Position numbers and translations under genes: made by a program. From Xylophilus ampelinus (GTDB lineage: Bacteria > Pseudomonadota > Gammaproteobacteria > Burkholderiales > Burkholderiaceae_C), in the NCBI RefSeq assembly GCF_901875635.1, contig NZ_CABFMN010000077.1, positions 1-64,000 on the forward strand: a stretch of 64,000 nucleotides of DNA, read 5' to 3'. A model generated the notes under the pieces. The model searched no databases and was not told the DNA's origin. It saw nothing but the letters and a program-made list of their open reading frames with translations. Shown in pieces: positions 8,278 through 18,500 of this stretch; the first letter of the stretch is position 1; each line of letters starts with the position of its first letter.

Positions 8278-8922
8278 ATGGAAGCCACCCGCCTGATTGC
8301 CGTGCGCCATGGCGAGACCGACTGGAACGCCGACACGCGCATCCAGGGCCATATCGACATCCCGCTCAACGAAACGGGCCTGTGGCAGGCGGCGCGCGCC
8401 GGCGAGGCGCTGGCCGACGAGGCAGTGGGCGCGATCTATGCCAGCGACCTGCAGCGTGCCTGGCAGACGGCCCAGGCCATCGCGGCCGCCCAGCCGCGGC
8501 CCGTGCAGGTGGTGGCCGACCCGCGTCTGCGCGAACGGGCCTTCGGCAGCTTCGAGGGCCGGACCTTCGCCGCCATCGAGGCCGAAACGCCCGAGGACGC
8601 GCGCCGCTGGCGCCAGCGCGACCCCCACTTCGCGCCGACCGGCGGCGAGAACTTGGTCGACTTCCGTCAGCGCATCACCGCCGCAGCCGCCGAGCTGGCG
8701 GCGCGCCACCCCGGCGAACTGGTGGTACTGGTGGCGCACGGCGGTGTGATGGACGTGCTGTATCGCGCGGCCACCGGGCAGGACATCCAGGCTCCCAGGA
8801 CGTGGGCGCTCGGCAACGCCGCGATCAACCGGCTGCTCTGGACGCCCCAAGGCTTTTCGCTCGTGGGCTGGAGCGACGTGGGGCATCTGCTGCCCGCCCT
8901 GCTGGACGACGGCAGCGCCTGA
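8278..8922 (+). CDS. Histidine phosphatase family protein (phosphoglycerate mutase-like)
   Basis: 214 residues. The catalytic RHG motif is in AVRHGETDWN near residue 10, with ASDLQRAWQTAQAI and a second catalytic His in VLVAHGGVMDVLYRA. These mark the branch-1 histidine phosphatases, which include phosphoglycerate mutases and alpha-ribazole phosphatase. The SFEGRTFAAIEAETPED segment (family form: F.G.....I) suggests a phosphatase rather than a mutase; the substrate is not visible. It is the last core gene before the biosynthetic island. Confidence 0.85.
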   Translation: MEATRLIAVRHGETDWNADTRIQGHIDIPLNETGLWQAARAGEALADEAVGAIYASDLQRAWQTAQAIAAAQPRPVQVVADPRLRERAFGSFEGRTFAAIEAETPEDARRWRQRDPHFAPTGGENLVDFRQRITAAAAELAARHPGELVVLVAHGGVMDVLYRAATGQDIQAPRTWALGNAAINRLLWTPQGFSLVGWSDVGHLLPALLDDGSA

Positions 8923-8986
8923 GCGCCGCAGCCACCAAGCGCGGCTGCCGCGGGATTCCGCAAGCACGACAACACCACACCACTTG

Positions 8987-9010
8987 TAACAATATGCTAT
9001 ATAATTGTTA
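8987..9010. promoter_or_regulatory. Operator-like palindrome overlapping a TATAAT
   Basis: TAACAAT, ten bases, then ATTGTTA: a perfect 7-bp inverted repeat. A perfect TATAAT occupies 9000-9005 inside it. This is the usual geometry of a repressor site over a -10. A -35 at 17 bp is not evident, so activator dependence is possible. No regulator gene lies next to it. Confidence 0.5.
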
Positions 9011-9034
9011 GGAGAAAGTTCACAAACTTTTCCT
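9010..9034 (+). other. 5'-leader stem-loop
   Basis: AGGAGAAAGTT and AACTTTTCCT pair over ten base pairs with one bulged G and a CACA loop. It lies directly downstream of the TATAAT, so it would sit at the 5' end of the mRNA, where such stems often stabilise transcripts. Confidence 0.4.
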
Positions 9035-9431
9035 GGAATGAGTGTTTAGTATTCATTTTTTACAGTTTCGGACGCACAATCGATCCGGTTCTGCAGTCGT
9101 CGTCGCTGTTTCAAGACGCCGATCAACGCCAGTTGCGGCACCTCGCAACAGAGTTTGGAAGACGGCATATGCCCTTGGGACAGGCTCTACGAGAGATACC
9201 CCAATACCGTAAAACAGCGAAGATGCCCAGGAAATGAGGCCTTTGTTATTATTATTTCGTTCGGATACAAGCGTTCCGACACGACCTGCGGGCCTGGGCA
9301 GCTCGGCCGAAAGCCCCGCAGCCACCTCCCGCAACGGGTTGACGGGCCTGCCACGCCGGTCGTCCGGCATTGCTGACTGACTGGCTGCGCTCGGAGCACT
9401 GCACCCCCTTCCTACCGCATCAGGCAAGCCC

Positions 9432-12400
9432 ATGGATCTCAACCTCTATCGCCCCGTCCATCAACTCATCACGGAGCGGGTAGCGCGGCATCCCGAGCGC
9501 GCGGCGGTCGTGTTCAATGGGGAAACCGTCAGCTACGGCGAGCTGCATCGTCGAGCGATGGCCGTTGCCGGCCGGTTGCGCGACCTGGGCGTGCAGCGAA
9601 ACGACCTGGTCGGTGTGCATGTGGAGCGGTCCGTGTCCATGCTGGCGGCCATCCTCGGAATCCATCTTGCCGGCGCAGCGTACGTTCCCCTGGACCCTTC
9701 GTTCCCGGCGGAGCGTCTTCAACACATCCTGGACGATGCTGGTCTGCGTTACCTGGTCCATGCCGGAACGCCCAGGCTGGCCGCACTGCCCAGACACTGC
9801 GTCGATGTCCTGACGCTCGATCCGCAGGCCGCAGCGGGCGCAATCGATCTGGCGCAGGACGGGGACCCGACGGACCTGGCCTATGTCATGTACACGTCGG
9901 GGTCCACCGGCAAACCCAAGGGCGTGAGGGTTCACCACGGCGCGGTCCTCAACTTCCTGCGCAGCATGGCGCGCGAGCCCGGCCTTGCGGAGTCGGACAC
10001 GCTGGTGGCGGTCACGACCCCGTCGTTCGACATTTCGGTGCTCGAGCTGTTTCTGCCGCTGGTCATGGGCGCGCGCATCGCGCTGGCCACGAAGGAAGAG
10101 ACGGTCAACGGCGAGAAGCTCGCGCGGCTGATCGCCGCCAGCAATGCCACGGTCATGCAGGCGACGCCGGCGACCTGGCGCATGCTGTTCCTCACCGGCT
10201 GGGCTGGAGCACCGGGCCTGAAGGTGCTGTGTGGCGGCGAGAGCCTGGACAGTCCTCTGGCGCGCAAGCTGCACGCCGCCGTCGCCGAACTGTGGAACAT
10301 GTACGGGCCGACCGAAACCACGGTGTGGTCGACCTGCTGCCGCATCGAGGATCCCAGCGCGCCGATTTCCGTTGGCCGGCCGATCCTCGAGACCACGGTG
10401 CACGTGCTGGATGAAGCCCAGCAACCACTGCCGGCAGGGCAGACCGGTGAGCTCTACATCGGTGGCGCGGGCGTCACGCTGGGCTACACGCAGGAGGCGT
10501 TGACGATCGCCCGCTTCGTTCAGGACCCGTTCTCCGCCAAGGCAGATGCGAGGCTCTACCGCACGGGCGATCTCGCCATGCTGAAGGAAGACGGCCTCCT
10601 CTACATCCTCGGCCGCATCGACGAGCAGGTGAAGGTGCGCGGCTTCCGAGTGGAATTGAACGACGTGCAACAGCACCTGCTCGACGCCCCGGGCGTCGAG
10701 CAGGGCGCGGTGATCGCCCATCAGGACACCCTCGGCGAAAACCAGCTGGTGGCGTATGTCGTGGCCAGCGAAGCCGGCCCGGCCGACCTGGGTGCGATCA
10801 AGGCATTCCTCTCGTCGCGCTTGCCCGACTACATGGTCCCCACACGCATCGTGGTGCTCGACACGCTGCCGCTCACGCCGAACGGCAAAGTGGACAAGAA
10901 GCGGCTGGCGGCCTTCGAGGTCGAGGATGCATCCGACGACGAAGCAGCGGTGGCGGGAGACCTGCGCACTGCCCTGACAACGACGGTGGCGCGGCTCCTG
11001 AAGACGGCCACGGTCGACGCCGAAGCCAACCTGTTCGACCTCGGCATCGATTCGTTGCAGGCCAACTACATCGCGGCCACCGTGTCGCGCCAGGCCGGCA
11101 TCCGCCTGAGCGTGGGCGAGGTGTTCGAGCATCCGAGCATCAATGCGCTACTGCGCCACCAGGACGACAAGAACTACCTGCGCAAGCTCCATCAGGGCCT
11201 GGCTTCCAGGCGCCGTCGCGCAGCAGTGTCCAGCGAGCAGGCCGAGGCCATCGCCATCGTCGGGATGGCGGGTCGGTTCCCGGGTGCGGATACGGTGGAG
11301 GATCTCTGGACGATCCTGTCCGAGGGGCGCGAGACCGTCACCCGCTTCACGCCCGAACAGGACGATCCGGCGGTGGAAGAGGAGGTGCGCAACCACCCCG
11401 GCTATGTTCGGGTCCGCGGGATGATTCGCGACCCCGAGATGTTCGATGCCCAGTTGTTCGGGATCAGTCCCAACGATGCCGCAGCGATGGATCCGCAGCA
11501 GCGCGTGTTCCTGGAACTGGCGTGGGAAGCCCTCGAGCGCGCCGGCTGTGACCCTGACCGGTTCGACGGATTGATCGGTGTCTATGCCGGCATGGGTAAC
11601 AACTTCTACTACTTTCACAACGTCTCGACCCGCCCCGAGTTTCTCCACATGGTGGGCGAGGTCCAGGCGGAGATCGGGCGCGAGAAGGACCACGTCGCGA
11701 CTCTCGTGTCGCACAAGCTCAACCTCACCGGCCCCAGCCTGAGCGTGCACACAGCCTGCTCGACCGGGCTCGTGTGCATCGACAGCGCGGTGCAAAGCCT
11801 TCTGAGCCGCCAGTGCGACGTCGCCGTGGCCGGCGCGATCGAGCTGCGCACACCGCAGATGAGCGGCCAGATCCATGAGCCTTCGGGCATCTTCACCGGA
11901 GACGGCCACTGCCGCCCCTTCTCCAGCGACGCCAGCGGCACCATGTTCTCGGACGGCGCGGGCGTTCTGGTGCTCAAGCGGCTGTCCGACGCCGTCGAGG
12001 ACGGCGACACCGTGCATGCCCTCATCCGCGGGTCGGCCGTCAACCACGACGGCTACAACAAGAAGAGCTACCTCGCGCCGAGCGTGAAGGGGCAGATGGA
12101 GGTCATGGCGCTGGCGCAGGCGCGCGCAGGCGTGAGCCCCGCCTCGATCACCTACATGGAAGCCCACGGCACGGCCACGCCGGTGGGCGATCCGATCGAA
12201 TTCCAGGCGTTGCGCAACATCTTCGAATTCGCCGGCAGCGAACGCAACCACTGTGCGCTCGGATCGGTCAAGGGCAACCTGGGGCACCCGACGACGGCTG
12301 CCGGGGCAGTGGGCGTCATCAAGACCGCCCTGGCGATGACGCACCGCACGATCCCGCCCCTTGCCAACTTCACGTCGATCAATCCCAACATCGATATCGA

Positions 12401-15400
12401 GAACAGCCCGTTCTACATCACGACCAGGGCGATGGACTGGGACACCCAGGGCCAGCCCCGTCGAGCAGGCGTCAGCTCCTTCGGGTTCTGCGGCACCAAC
12501 GCGCACGTGGTGATGGAAGAAGCGCCTGTCCGGGCGGAGCCGGCACGCCTGCACGAACGGCCGTTCTATCCCGTTCTGCTTTCGGCCAACAGCGAGTCGG
12601 CCCTCAAGGCCCTGGCAAGCCGCATGGAAGTCGCCGCTGCCGCCGAAAGCGCTGCACATCCGGCGGACATGGCGTTCACCCTCGCAGCAGGTCGCAAACG
12701 CCTGAAGCAGCGCAGCTTCACCTTGCTGGACGCCACACGGCCGGCGTCCGGGTTCCAGGATCTGGCCCCGATGCGCAAGGCCACCGACGCGCAGCGACCC
12801 GAGGTGGCTTACGTTTTCCCGGGGCAGGGCGCGCAATACCTGGACATGGGGCGTGACCTGTACGAAGTGGAGCCGGTGTTCCGCGCCGCCTTCGACCGCT
12901 GCGCCGAACTGCTGGCACCGCATCTGGGGCTGGACCTGCGTCATCTGGTGCTGGGCATGGGCGCCGCACCCGACACGCGCGAGGAACGCCTGGCGCTGCT
13001 CAATTCGACCCACATCACCCAACCGGCCATGTTCAGCCTGGGCTACGCGCTGGCCATGCTGTGGACGGATTGGGGCGTCAAGCCCTCGGTGCTCATGGGC
13101 CACAGCGTCGGCGAATACGTCTGCGCCGTGCTCGCTGGCGTGTTCAGCCTGGAAGACGGCGCCCGGCTGATCGCCGCCCGCGGCCGCCTCATGGGCAGCC
13201 AGGAGCGGGGCAAGATGCTTTCGGTGCGCCTTTCGCAAGAGGCCCTGCAGACGGCGCTCCAAGGCCAGGAAGGGCTTTCGATCGCAGCCATCAACAGCCC
13301 GACGCTGTGCGTGGTCGCCGGCCCGGAGCATGACGTCGCCCGGTTCCAGCAAAAGCTGGACACGCTGGGGGTGCGTTCCCAGTTGCTCCACACGTCGCAC
13401 GCCTTCCATTCCTGGATGATGGAGGCAGCCGTGCCTGCGTTCCTGAGCGAGGTGAAGTCCGTTGCCCTGTCCGCGCCCTCCGTTCCCATCATCTCCACCG
13501 TCACCGGCAGCTTGCTGACCGGTGCGCAGGCCACCGATCCCGACTATTGGGCCGGCCATATCATGCGGCCCGTTCGCTTCTCGGAAGCCATCCGGACACT
13601 GTGGACCGAAGAACGCCGCATCGCCCTCGAGCTGGGTCCGCGCGCCACCATGTCCTCCCTGGCCGCCGCCCAGACGCTCCACAAGGCGAGCCAATTCGCC
13701 ATTCCTTCCTTGTCGGACACGAGCGAGGACCATGCGGAATGCCGCAGCATGGCCACTGCGATCGGCCAGCTGTGGCAGCACCAGGTGGAGCTCGACTGGG
13801 AGGCCTACTTCCGCGACACCGGTGCGCGCCGGGTCGTGCTGCCGACGTACCCCTTCGAACGCAAGCGCTATTGGGTCGAGCCGGCCCGAACCGAGCGCAC
13901 GGTCGCCACTGCTGCCCCGGTCAACGAATTGCTCGCTGCCGCCCAGGAAGAGCCAACCGCAAGCAGTTCCGATGCGCAGCTCGACGGCATCACTCGCCAA
14001 CTGCGCGCCATCCTCGAAGAAGTGTCCGGCGAGGACATGCAGGAGGCACCGGTCGACGCAAGCTTCCTGGAGCTGGGGCTCGACAGCCTTCTGCTGACAC
14101 CGATCATCTACCTCGTGAAGGAGCGATTCGGGGTGGTCATCAGTTTCCGCCAGCTGCTGAACGATTTGTCTTCGATAGAAAAGCTCTCGGCTCATGTGGC
14201 GGCCCAACGGTCGCCGCGCGTGGAGCCGGCGACGGCGCCCCCCGACCTGACGACCACGACGGCAAGCGCCGCCGCCGTCGCGGACAGCATCGCCACGACG
14301 CCTGCCCAGCGCGCCCTGCTGAACGCCGAGCGAAAGGATGCGCAACAGGCGCTTGCCCACCTGGAGTCGGTCAGCATCAGCCTGAACGGCGCGCTGGACA
14401 AGGCTGCCCTGGAGGCGGCTGTGGGTGAACTCGTGTCGGCCCACGACACCCTGCGCGCCCAGTTCTCGGCTGACGGCCAATCGATGCGCGTCGTTCCCGC
14501 CCTGGCCGGACAGCCGGCAATCCGATGGCTGACGATGCAGCCGGCGGCAATTCCCGGCTGGATCGCGCAGGAAATGCAGCAGCCCCTTGACCTCTCGCGC
14601 GCACCGCTGCTGCGGGTCGCGGTGCTCAGCGCCAATGAACGCACACACACCGTGGTGATGACCACGCACGCTGCCGTGTGCGACCGCTGGTCGCTGGACG
14701 TGCTCATCGAGGAACTGGCGCAGGCCTACGGCCGCCGCGCGGGTGCCACCGGGGCGGCGCCCGCCACCGCGGCAGAGCAGTTCCGGGAGTACGTGACCAT
14801 GCTCACGAAGCTCGATGCGGAGGCCAGCGCGCGCCGCGCCTACTGGCAGACGGAGCTGGGGAAGGCCGCACGGCCGCTCCCGCGTGCCGCCACGGCCGAG
14901 TTGCAGCGCATTACCTTCCACATCGACCGTTCGCAACTCTCCTCGCTCAAGCAGGCCAGCAACCAGCACCAGCTCAGCCTCTACACCACGCTGTTCGGCA
15001 CCCTGTGCGCAGTGTTGCGGCGGCAGGCAGGCAATGGCGAATCGCTCGTCGTGGCGACACCCTTCGCCGGCCAGTCCTCCTACAACATGCCCCGCCTCGT
15101 CGGCGCGTGCACGCATGTCCTGCCCATCGTGCTGGAGCCGGAGGCCCCAGCGCCCTTGCAGGAGTTGCTGCACTTCGTCCAGAAGAAGCTGCTCGCCGCC
15201 TACGAGAACCAGTATTCGCCCGAGGCCGAGCTGGCAGGGCTGGCCTTCGTGCACACCAAGCGGCTGAAGACGGCATCGCACACGTTCCACGGCCTGCACT
15301 CGGACTACCAGTTCAACGAGCGTGCCCGGGAATCTTTCGATGCCACCTTCGAGGTGCTCGAGTACGACGATCGACTGGTGATCAGCTGCACCAGCCGGGG

Positions 15401-15524
15401 TGGCAGCATCTACGGCGCCCCCGTGGCGGCGGTCCAATCCGCCTATGAAACCCTGCTCAGGCAGATGGCGGCCGATGCCGCCATCCGACCGGAAGAGCCC
15501 GTTGCTGCGCTGGCGACGCACTAG
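9432..15524 (+). CDS. Hybrid NRPS-PKS megasynthase, A-T-KS-AT-T-C(degenerate)
   Basis: 2030 residues. Order: A domain about 1-500 (YTSGSTGKPKG; NMYGPTETTVW); T domain with Ser541 (LGIDSLQ); KS about 604-1030 with Cys776 (TACSTGL), His912 (EAHGTA) and His952 (GNLGHP); AT about 1127-1430 with Ser1225 (GHSVGEY) and HAFH at 1323-1326, the malonyl-type motif; T with Ser1552 (GLDSLLL); full-length C domain about 1615-2020. Specificity residues of the A domain read D-I-L-Q-L-G-M-V-W, close to the glycine code. In the C domain the HHxxxDG motif is HAAVCDR at 1746-1752: the second His is Ala and the Gly is Arg, so it is probably inactive. No KR, DH, ER or TE is present, so a beta-keto group is expected. 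The ribosome binding site is weak. Confidence 0.93.
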   Translation: MDLNLYRPVHQLITERVARHPERAAVVFNGETVSYGELHRRAMAVAGRLRDLGVQRNDLVGVHVERSVSMLAAILGIHLAGAAYVPLDPSFPAERLQHILDDAGLRYLVHAGTPRLAALPRHCVDVLTLDPQAAAGAIDLAQDGDPTDLAYVMYTSGSTGKPKGVRVHHGAVLNFLRSMAREPGLAESDTLVAVTTPSFDISVLELFLPLVMGARIALATKEETVNGEKLARLIAASNATVMQATPATWRMLFLTGWAGAPGLKVLCGGESLDSPLARKLHAAVAELWNMYGPTETTVWSTCCRIEDPSAPISVGRPILETTVHVLDEAQQPLPAGQTGELYIGGAGVTLGYTQEALTIARFVQDPFSAKADARLYRTGDLAMLKEDGLLYILGRIDEQVKVRGFRVELNDVQQHLLDAPGVEQGAVIAHQDTLGENQLVAYVVASEAGPADLGAIKAFLSSRLPDYMVPTRIVVLDTLPLTPNGKVDKKRLAAFEVEDASDDEAAVAGDLRTALTTTVARLLKTATVDAEANLFDLGIDSLQANYIAATVSRQAGIRLSVGEVFEHPSINALLRHQDDKNYLRKLHQGLASRRRRAAVSSEQAEAIAIVGMAGRFPGADTVEDLWTILSEGRETVTRFTPEQDDPAVEEEVRNHPGYVRVRGMIRDPEMFDAQLFGISPNDAAAMDPQQRVFLELAWEALERAGCDPDRFDGLIGVYAGMGNNFYYFHNVSTRPEFLHMVGEVQAEIGREKDHVATLVSHKLNLTGPSLSVHTACSTGLVCIDSAVQSLLSRQCDVAVAGAIELRTPQMSGQIHEPSGIFTGDGHCRPFSSDASGTMFSDGAGVLVLKRLSDAVEDGDTVHALIRGSAVNHDGYNKKSYLAPSVKGQMEVMALAQARAGVSPASITYMEAHGTATPVGDPIEFQALRNIFEFAGSERNHCALGSVKGNLGHPTTAAGAVGVIKTALAMTHRTIPPLANFTSINPNIDIENSPFYITTRAMDWDTQGQPRRAGVSSFGFCGTNAHVVMEEAPVRAEPARLHERPFYPVLLSANSESALKALASRMEVAAAAESAAHPADMAFTLAAGRKRLKQRSFTLLDATRPASGFQDLAPMRKATDAQRPEVAYVFPGQGAQYLDMGRDLYEVEPVFRAAFDRCAELLAPHLGLDLRHLVLGMGAAPDTREERLALLNSTHITQPAMFSLGYALAMLWTDWGVKPSVLMGHSVGEYVCAVLAGVFSLEDGARLIAARGRLMGSQERGKMLSVRLSQEALQTALQGQEGLSIAAINSPTLCVVAGPEHDVARFQQKLDTLGVRSQLLHTSHAFHSWMMEAAVPAFLSEVKSVALSAPSVPIISTVTGSLLTGAQATDPDYWAGHIMRPVRFSEAIRTLWTEERRIALELGPRATMSSLAAAQTLHKASQFAIPSLSDTSEDHAECRSMATAIGQLWQHQVELDWEAYFRDTGARRVVLPTYPFERKRYWVEPARTERTVATAAPVNELLAAAQEEPTASSSDAQLDGITRQLRAILEEVSGEDMQEAPVDASFLELGLDSLLLTPIIYLVKERFGVVISFRQLLNDLSSIEKLSAHVAAQRSPRVEPATAPPDLTTTTASAAAVADSIATTPAQRALLNAERKDAQQALAHLESVSISLNGALDKAALEAAVGELVSAHDTLRAQFSADGQSMRVVPALAGQPAIRWLTMQPAAIPGWIAQEMQQPLDLSRAPLLRVAVLSANERTHTVVMTTHAAVCDRWSLDVLIEELAQAYGRRAGATGAAPATAAEQFREYVTMLTKLDAEASARRAYWQTELGKAARPLPRAATAELQRITFHIDRSQLSSLKQASNQHQLSLYTTLFGTLCAVLRRQAGNGESLVVATPFAGQSSYNMPRLVGACTHVLPIVLEPEAPAPLQELLHFVQKKLLAAYENQYSPEAELAGLAFVHTKRLKTASHTFHGLHSDYQFNERARESFDATFEVLEYDDRLVISCTSRGGSIYGAPVAAVQSAYETLLRQMAADAAIRPEEPVAALATH

Positions 15525-15599
15525 CACCATTGCGATGGCGGCCTCTTGGGCTGCCAGCCTCCCCTGAAACGCCCCGATTGATACCTGAAAGCGCTAGAA

Positions 15600-18500
15600 A
15601 TGTTCGATCCCAAGAGTGGCCCCGCTGAATGGAGCTCGCCCGCCGCGCCGTCCGCGCAGGGCGTGCCGACGACCAGCGAAGCGCAACGGGAGCTCTGGCT
15701 GGCATGCCAGCTCGGCGAGGAGGCGTCGCTGGCGTACAACCTGAGCCTGTCGCTGAAGCTGGAGGGGGCCCTGGACGCCGAAGCCCTGGCGGCGGCCTTC
15801 CGCGATCTGGTCGCGCGCCATGAATCCTTGCGCGCCACCTTCAGTGCGGAAGACGGTGCGACCCGCATCGACGAAGCGGGGGAGCACCACGAGATGCAGT
15901 GGCTGGACCTCGACGCGGCGGCCGATGCCGACCTGCAGTTGGCCAGCCTGCACGAGCGCGAGGTCACGCAGCCCTTCGACCTCGCCCATGGCCCCCTGGT
16001 GCGAGCCTGGCTTGTCCGCCTGGGGGCAACGCGTCACGAGTTCATCCTGACGGCACACCACATCATCTGCGACGGCTGGTCGCTGGCGACGTTGATACGC
16101 GAACTGCTCGCGCTCTACCGTGCGCGGGTGGGCAACGCGCCGAGCGCGCTGGAGCCGGCCATCCAGTACCGCGACTACGTCGGCTGGCTCGACCGCCCGG
16201 AGATTCGGGAGCGCGAACGCGTCGACCGCGATCACTGGATATCGCGGCTGGCAGGCACGGTGCCCGTGCTGGATCTTCCGACCGATCAGCCGCGCCCGCA
16301 GGGCATGCGCAGCTTCAGCGCTCGCCGCATGGACATTCCGATCGACGCATCGCTCATGCCTGCCCTGCGCCGACGCGCGGCGGGCGAGCAGGTGACGCTG
16401 TTCACGCTTCTGCTGGGCGCCTTCGCCACGCTGCTGGCGCGACTCGGCGGAAACGAGGAGGTGGTCGTCGGCTTCCCGATGGCGGGGCAGCTGGAGGAAG
16501 GCTTCTCAGGGCTGGTGGGGCATTGCGCCAACCTGCTGCCGGTCCGCCTCCGTGTCGATCTCGAGTCCGGCGCTAGCGGAATGCTGCGCTCCACCGGCGA
16601 ATCGGTGATGGACGCGCGGGAGCACACGCTGTGCAGCTTCAACAACCTGATCAATGCCCTGCGACTCCCCCGCTCCGACGGGCGGCCGCCACTGGCGGCC
16701 GTCATGTTCAATGTCAGTCCCCGGTTGGATCCGCGGCTGCTTTCTGACGAGGTTCTCCAGGCCGAGGTGTCCCTGCAGCCGCGCCGGTACGATCTCTTCG
16801 ATCTGAGCCTGGACGTCGCGCTGTCGGGCAAGCAGGCAACACTGGAGTGCTACTACAACGACAGGCTGTTCGAGCGCGAAACGGTGCGCCGCTGGATGGG
16901 CATGTATGAGTGCCTGCTTCGCGGCATCGCCGCCGACGCGGCCCGGCCGCTCGGCCAGCTCAGCCTGATTCCCGACGATGCCATGGCGCAACTGCGCGCC
17001 CTGCAGCCGCCGTCCACGCCGATGCGCGAGCCGTCGCTCATGCACGCGGCGTTCACGGCCCAGGCCGCGCGCGAGCCGCACCGCACGGCGTTGTGCCTGG
17101 ACGACCAGCGCATGAGCTACGGGGAACTCGACGCACGCTCGAATCGGCTGGCGCACGCACTGCGCCTGCGCGGCGTGAAACGCGGCCATCTGGTGGGCAT
17201 CTGCTTGCAGCGTGAGCCGGACATGCTGGTGGCGCTGATCGCGGTGCTCAAGGCGGGAGCCGCGTACGTGCCGCTCGATCCCGACTTCCCGGCTGCCCGC
17301 CTGGCCTACTACGCCGAAGACGCCGGTCTGGCGTTGCTGCTGACGAGTTCGTCGGTGCCGACGGCGCCACGTTCCTGGTGCGGCGACGCGCAGGCACGCG
17401 TGTTCGAGCTCGACCGTGACGATTCCTGGACATCGCAGCCCGCACAGTCCCTGGAGCCCGGCGCCGACGACCCGCGTGCCGAGGACCCGGCCTATGTGAT
17501 CTACACCTCCGGCTCGACGGGCAAGCCGAAGGGCATCGTCGTTCCGCACGGTGCGGTCGCGAACTTCCTCCAGAGCATGCAATCGCAGCCGGGCATCGCG
17601 TCTTCGGACCGGCTGCTGGCCGTGACCACGCTGTCATTCGACATCGCCGTGCTCGAACTGCTGCTGCCGCTGGCCGTTGGTGCGGAAGTGATCATCGCCC
17701 GCCGCGACACCGTGCTGCAGGCTGACGCCCTTCTCGCCTTGCTGGCCGAAAGCGGCGCCACGGTGATGCAGGCCGTGCCCAGCATGTGGCGCGTCATCCT
17801 CGACAGCGGCTGGCAGCCGCGCCCGGGGTTCAAGGCCCTGGTTGGCGGCGAGGGCCTGCCGCCCGACCTTGCCCGGGCGATGACGGCCAAGGCGGCTCAG
17901 GTATGGAACATGTACGGCCCGACGGAAACCACCGTCTGGTCCACGCTGTGGCTGGTGGATGCGGCACGCGTGGACAGCGTGGGCGTTTCGATCGGGCAGC
18001 CGATCGACAACACCACGGTCTGGATTCTCGACGAGCATCTTCAGCAGTTGCCGGTGGGGGTGCCGGGCGAAATCTGCATCGGCGGCGCCGGTGTCGCCAT
18101 CGGCTACCTTCACCGCCCGGAACTGACGGCCGAGCGTTTCGTCACGGTCGATATCGACGGCGTTCCGACCCGCCTGTACCGCACTGGGGACCGCGGCCGG
18201 TGGCGCAACGATGGTCTGCTGGAGCACATGGGCCGCTTCGATTTCCAGGTCAAGGTTCGCGGTTACCGCATCGAGCTTGGCGAGATCGAGGCTCGCTGCG
18301 ACGAAGTGCCCGGCGTGTCCAGCAGTGTCGTCCTCGCGCGTGAGGACGTGCCAGGGGACGTGCGGTTGGTGGCCTATCTGGCCCTGACGCCGGGCAGCAC
18401 GGTGGACCGGGCGTCGGTGCGCGAACAGCTGCGGGCCTCGCTGCCGCACTACATGTTGCCGCAACATGTCGTCGTCCTGCCGGCGCTGCCGCTGCTGCCC

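Larger units (their letters stand above)
8923..9431 (+). promoter_or_regulatory. AT-rich leader of the NRPS-PKS island (509 bp, no gene seen)
   Basis: This stretch is much more AT-rich than its surroundings, above all 8980-9070 and 9235-9270. It holds the palindrome at 8987-9010, a stem at 9010-9034 and a weaker stem at 9037-9057 followed by T's. No protein-coding frame is convincing; a minus-strand ORF of 129 codons lacks recognisable character. It probably carries the island's promoter and 5' untranslated region. Confidence 0.6.

Noticed and set aside
8984..9005. TTGTAA and TATAAT as a sigma-70 promoter pair
   Set aside because: Only ten bases separate them, too short for sigma-70; the palindrome explanation fits better.
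9053..9442. Minus-strand 129-codon ORF in the AT-rich leader
   Set aside because: No recognisable domain, includes an Asn run produced by the AT-rich tract, and overlaps the NRPS start.
11148..15530. Minus-strand open frame of 1460 codons opposite the NRPS-PKS gene
   Set aside because: Shadow of a GC-rich gene on the other strand; the translation is His/Gln/Arg/Gly-rich with no domain, while the plus strand has complete A, KS, AT and C motifs.
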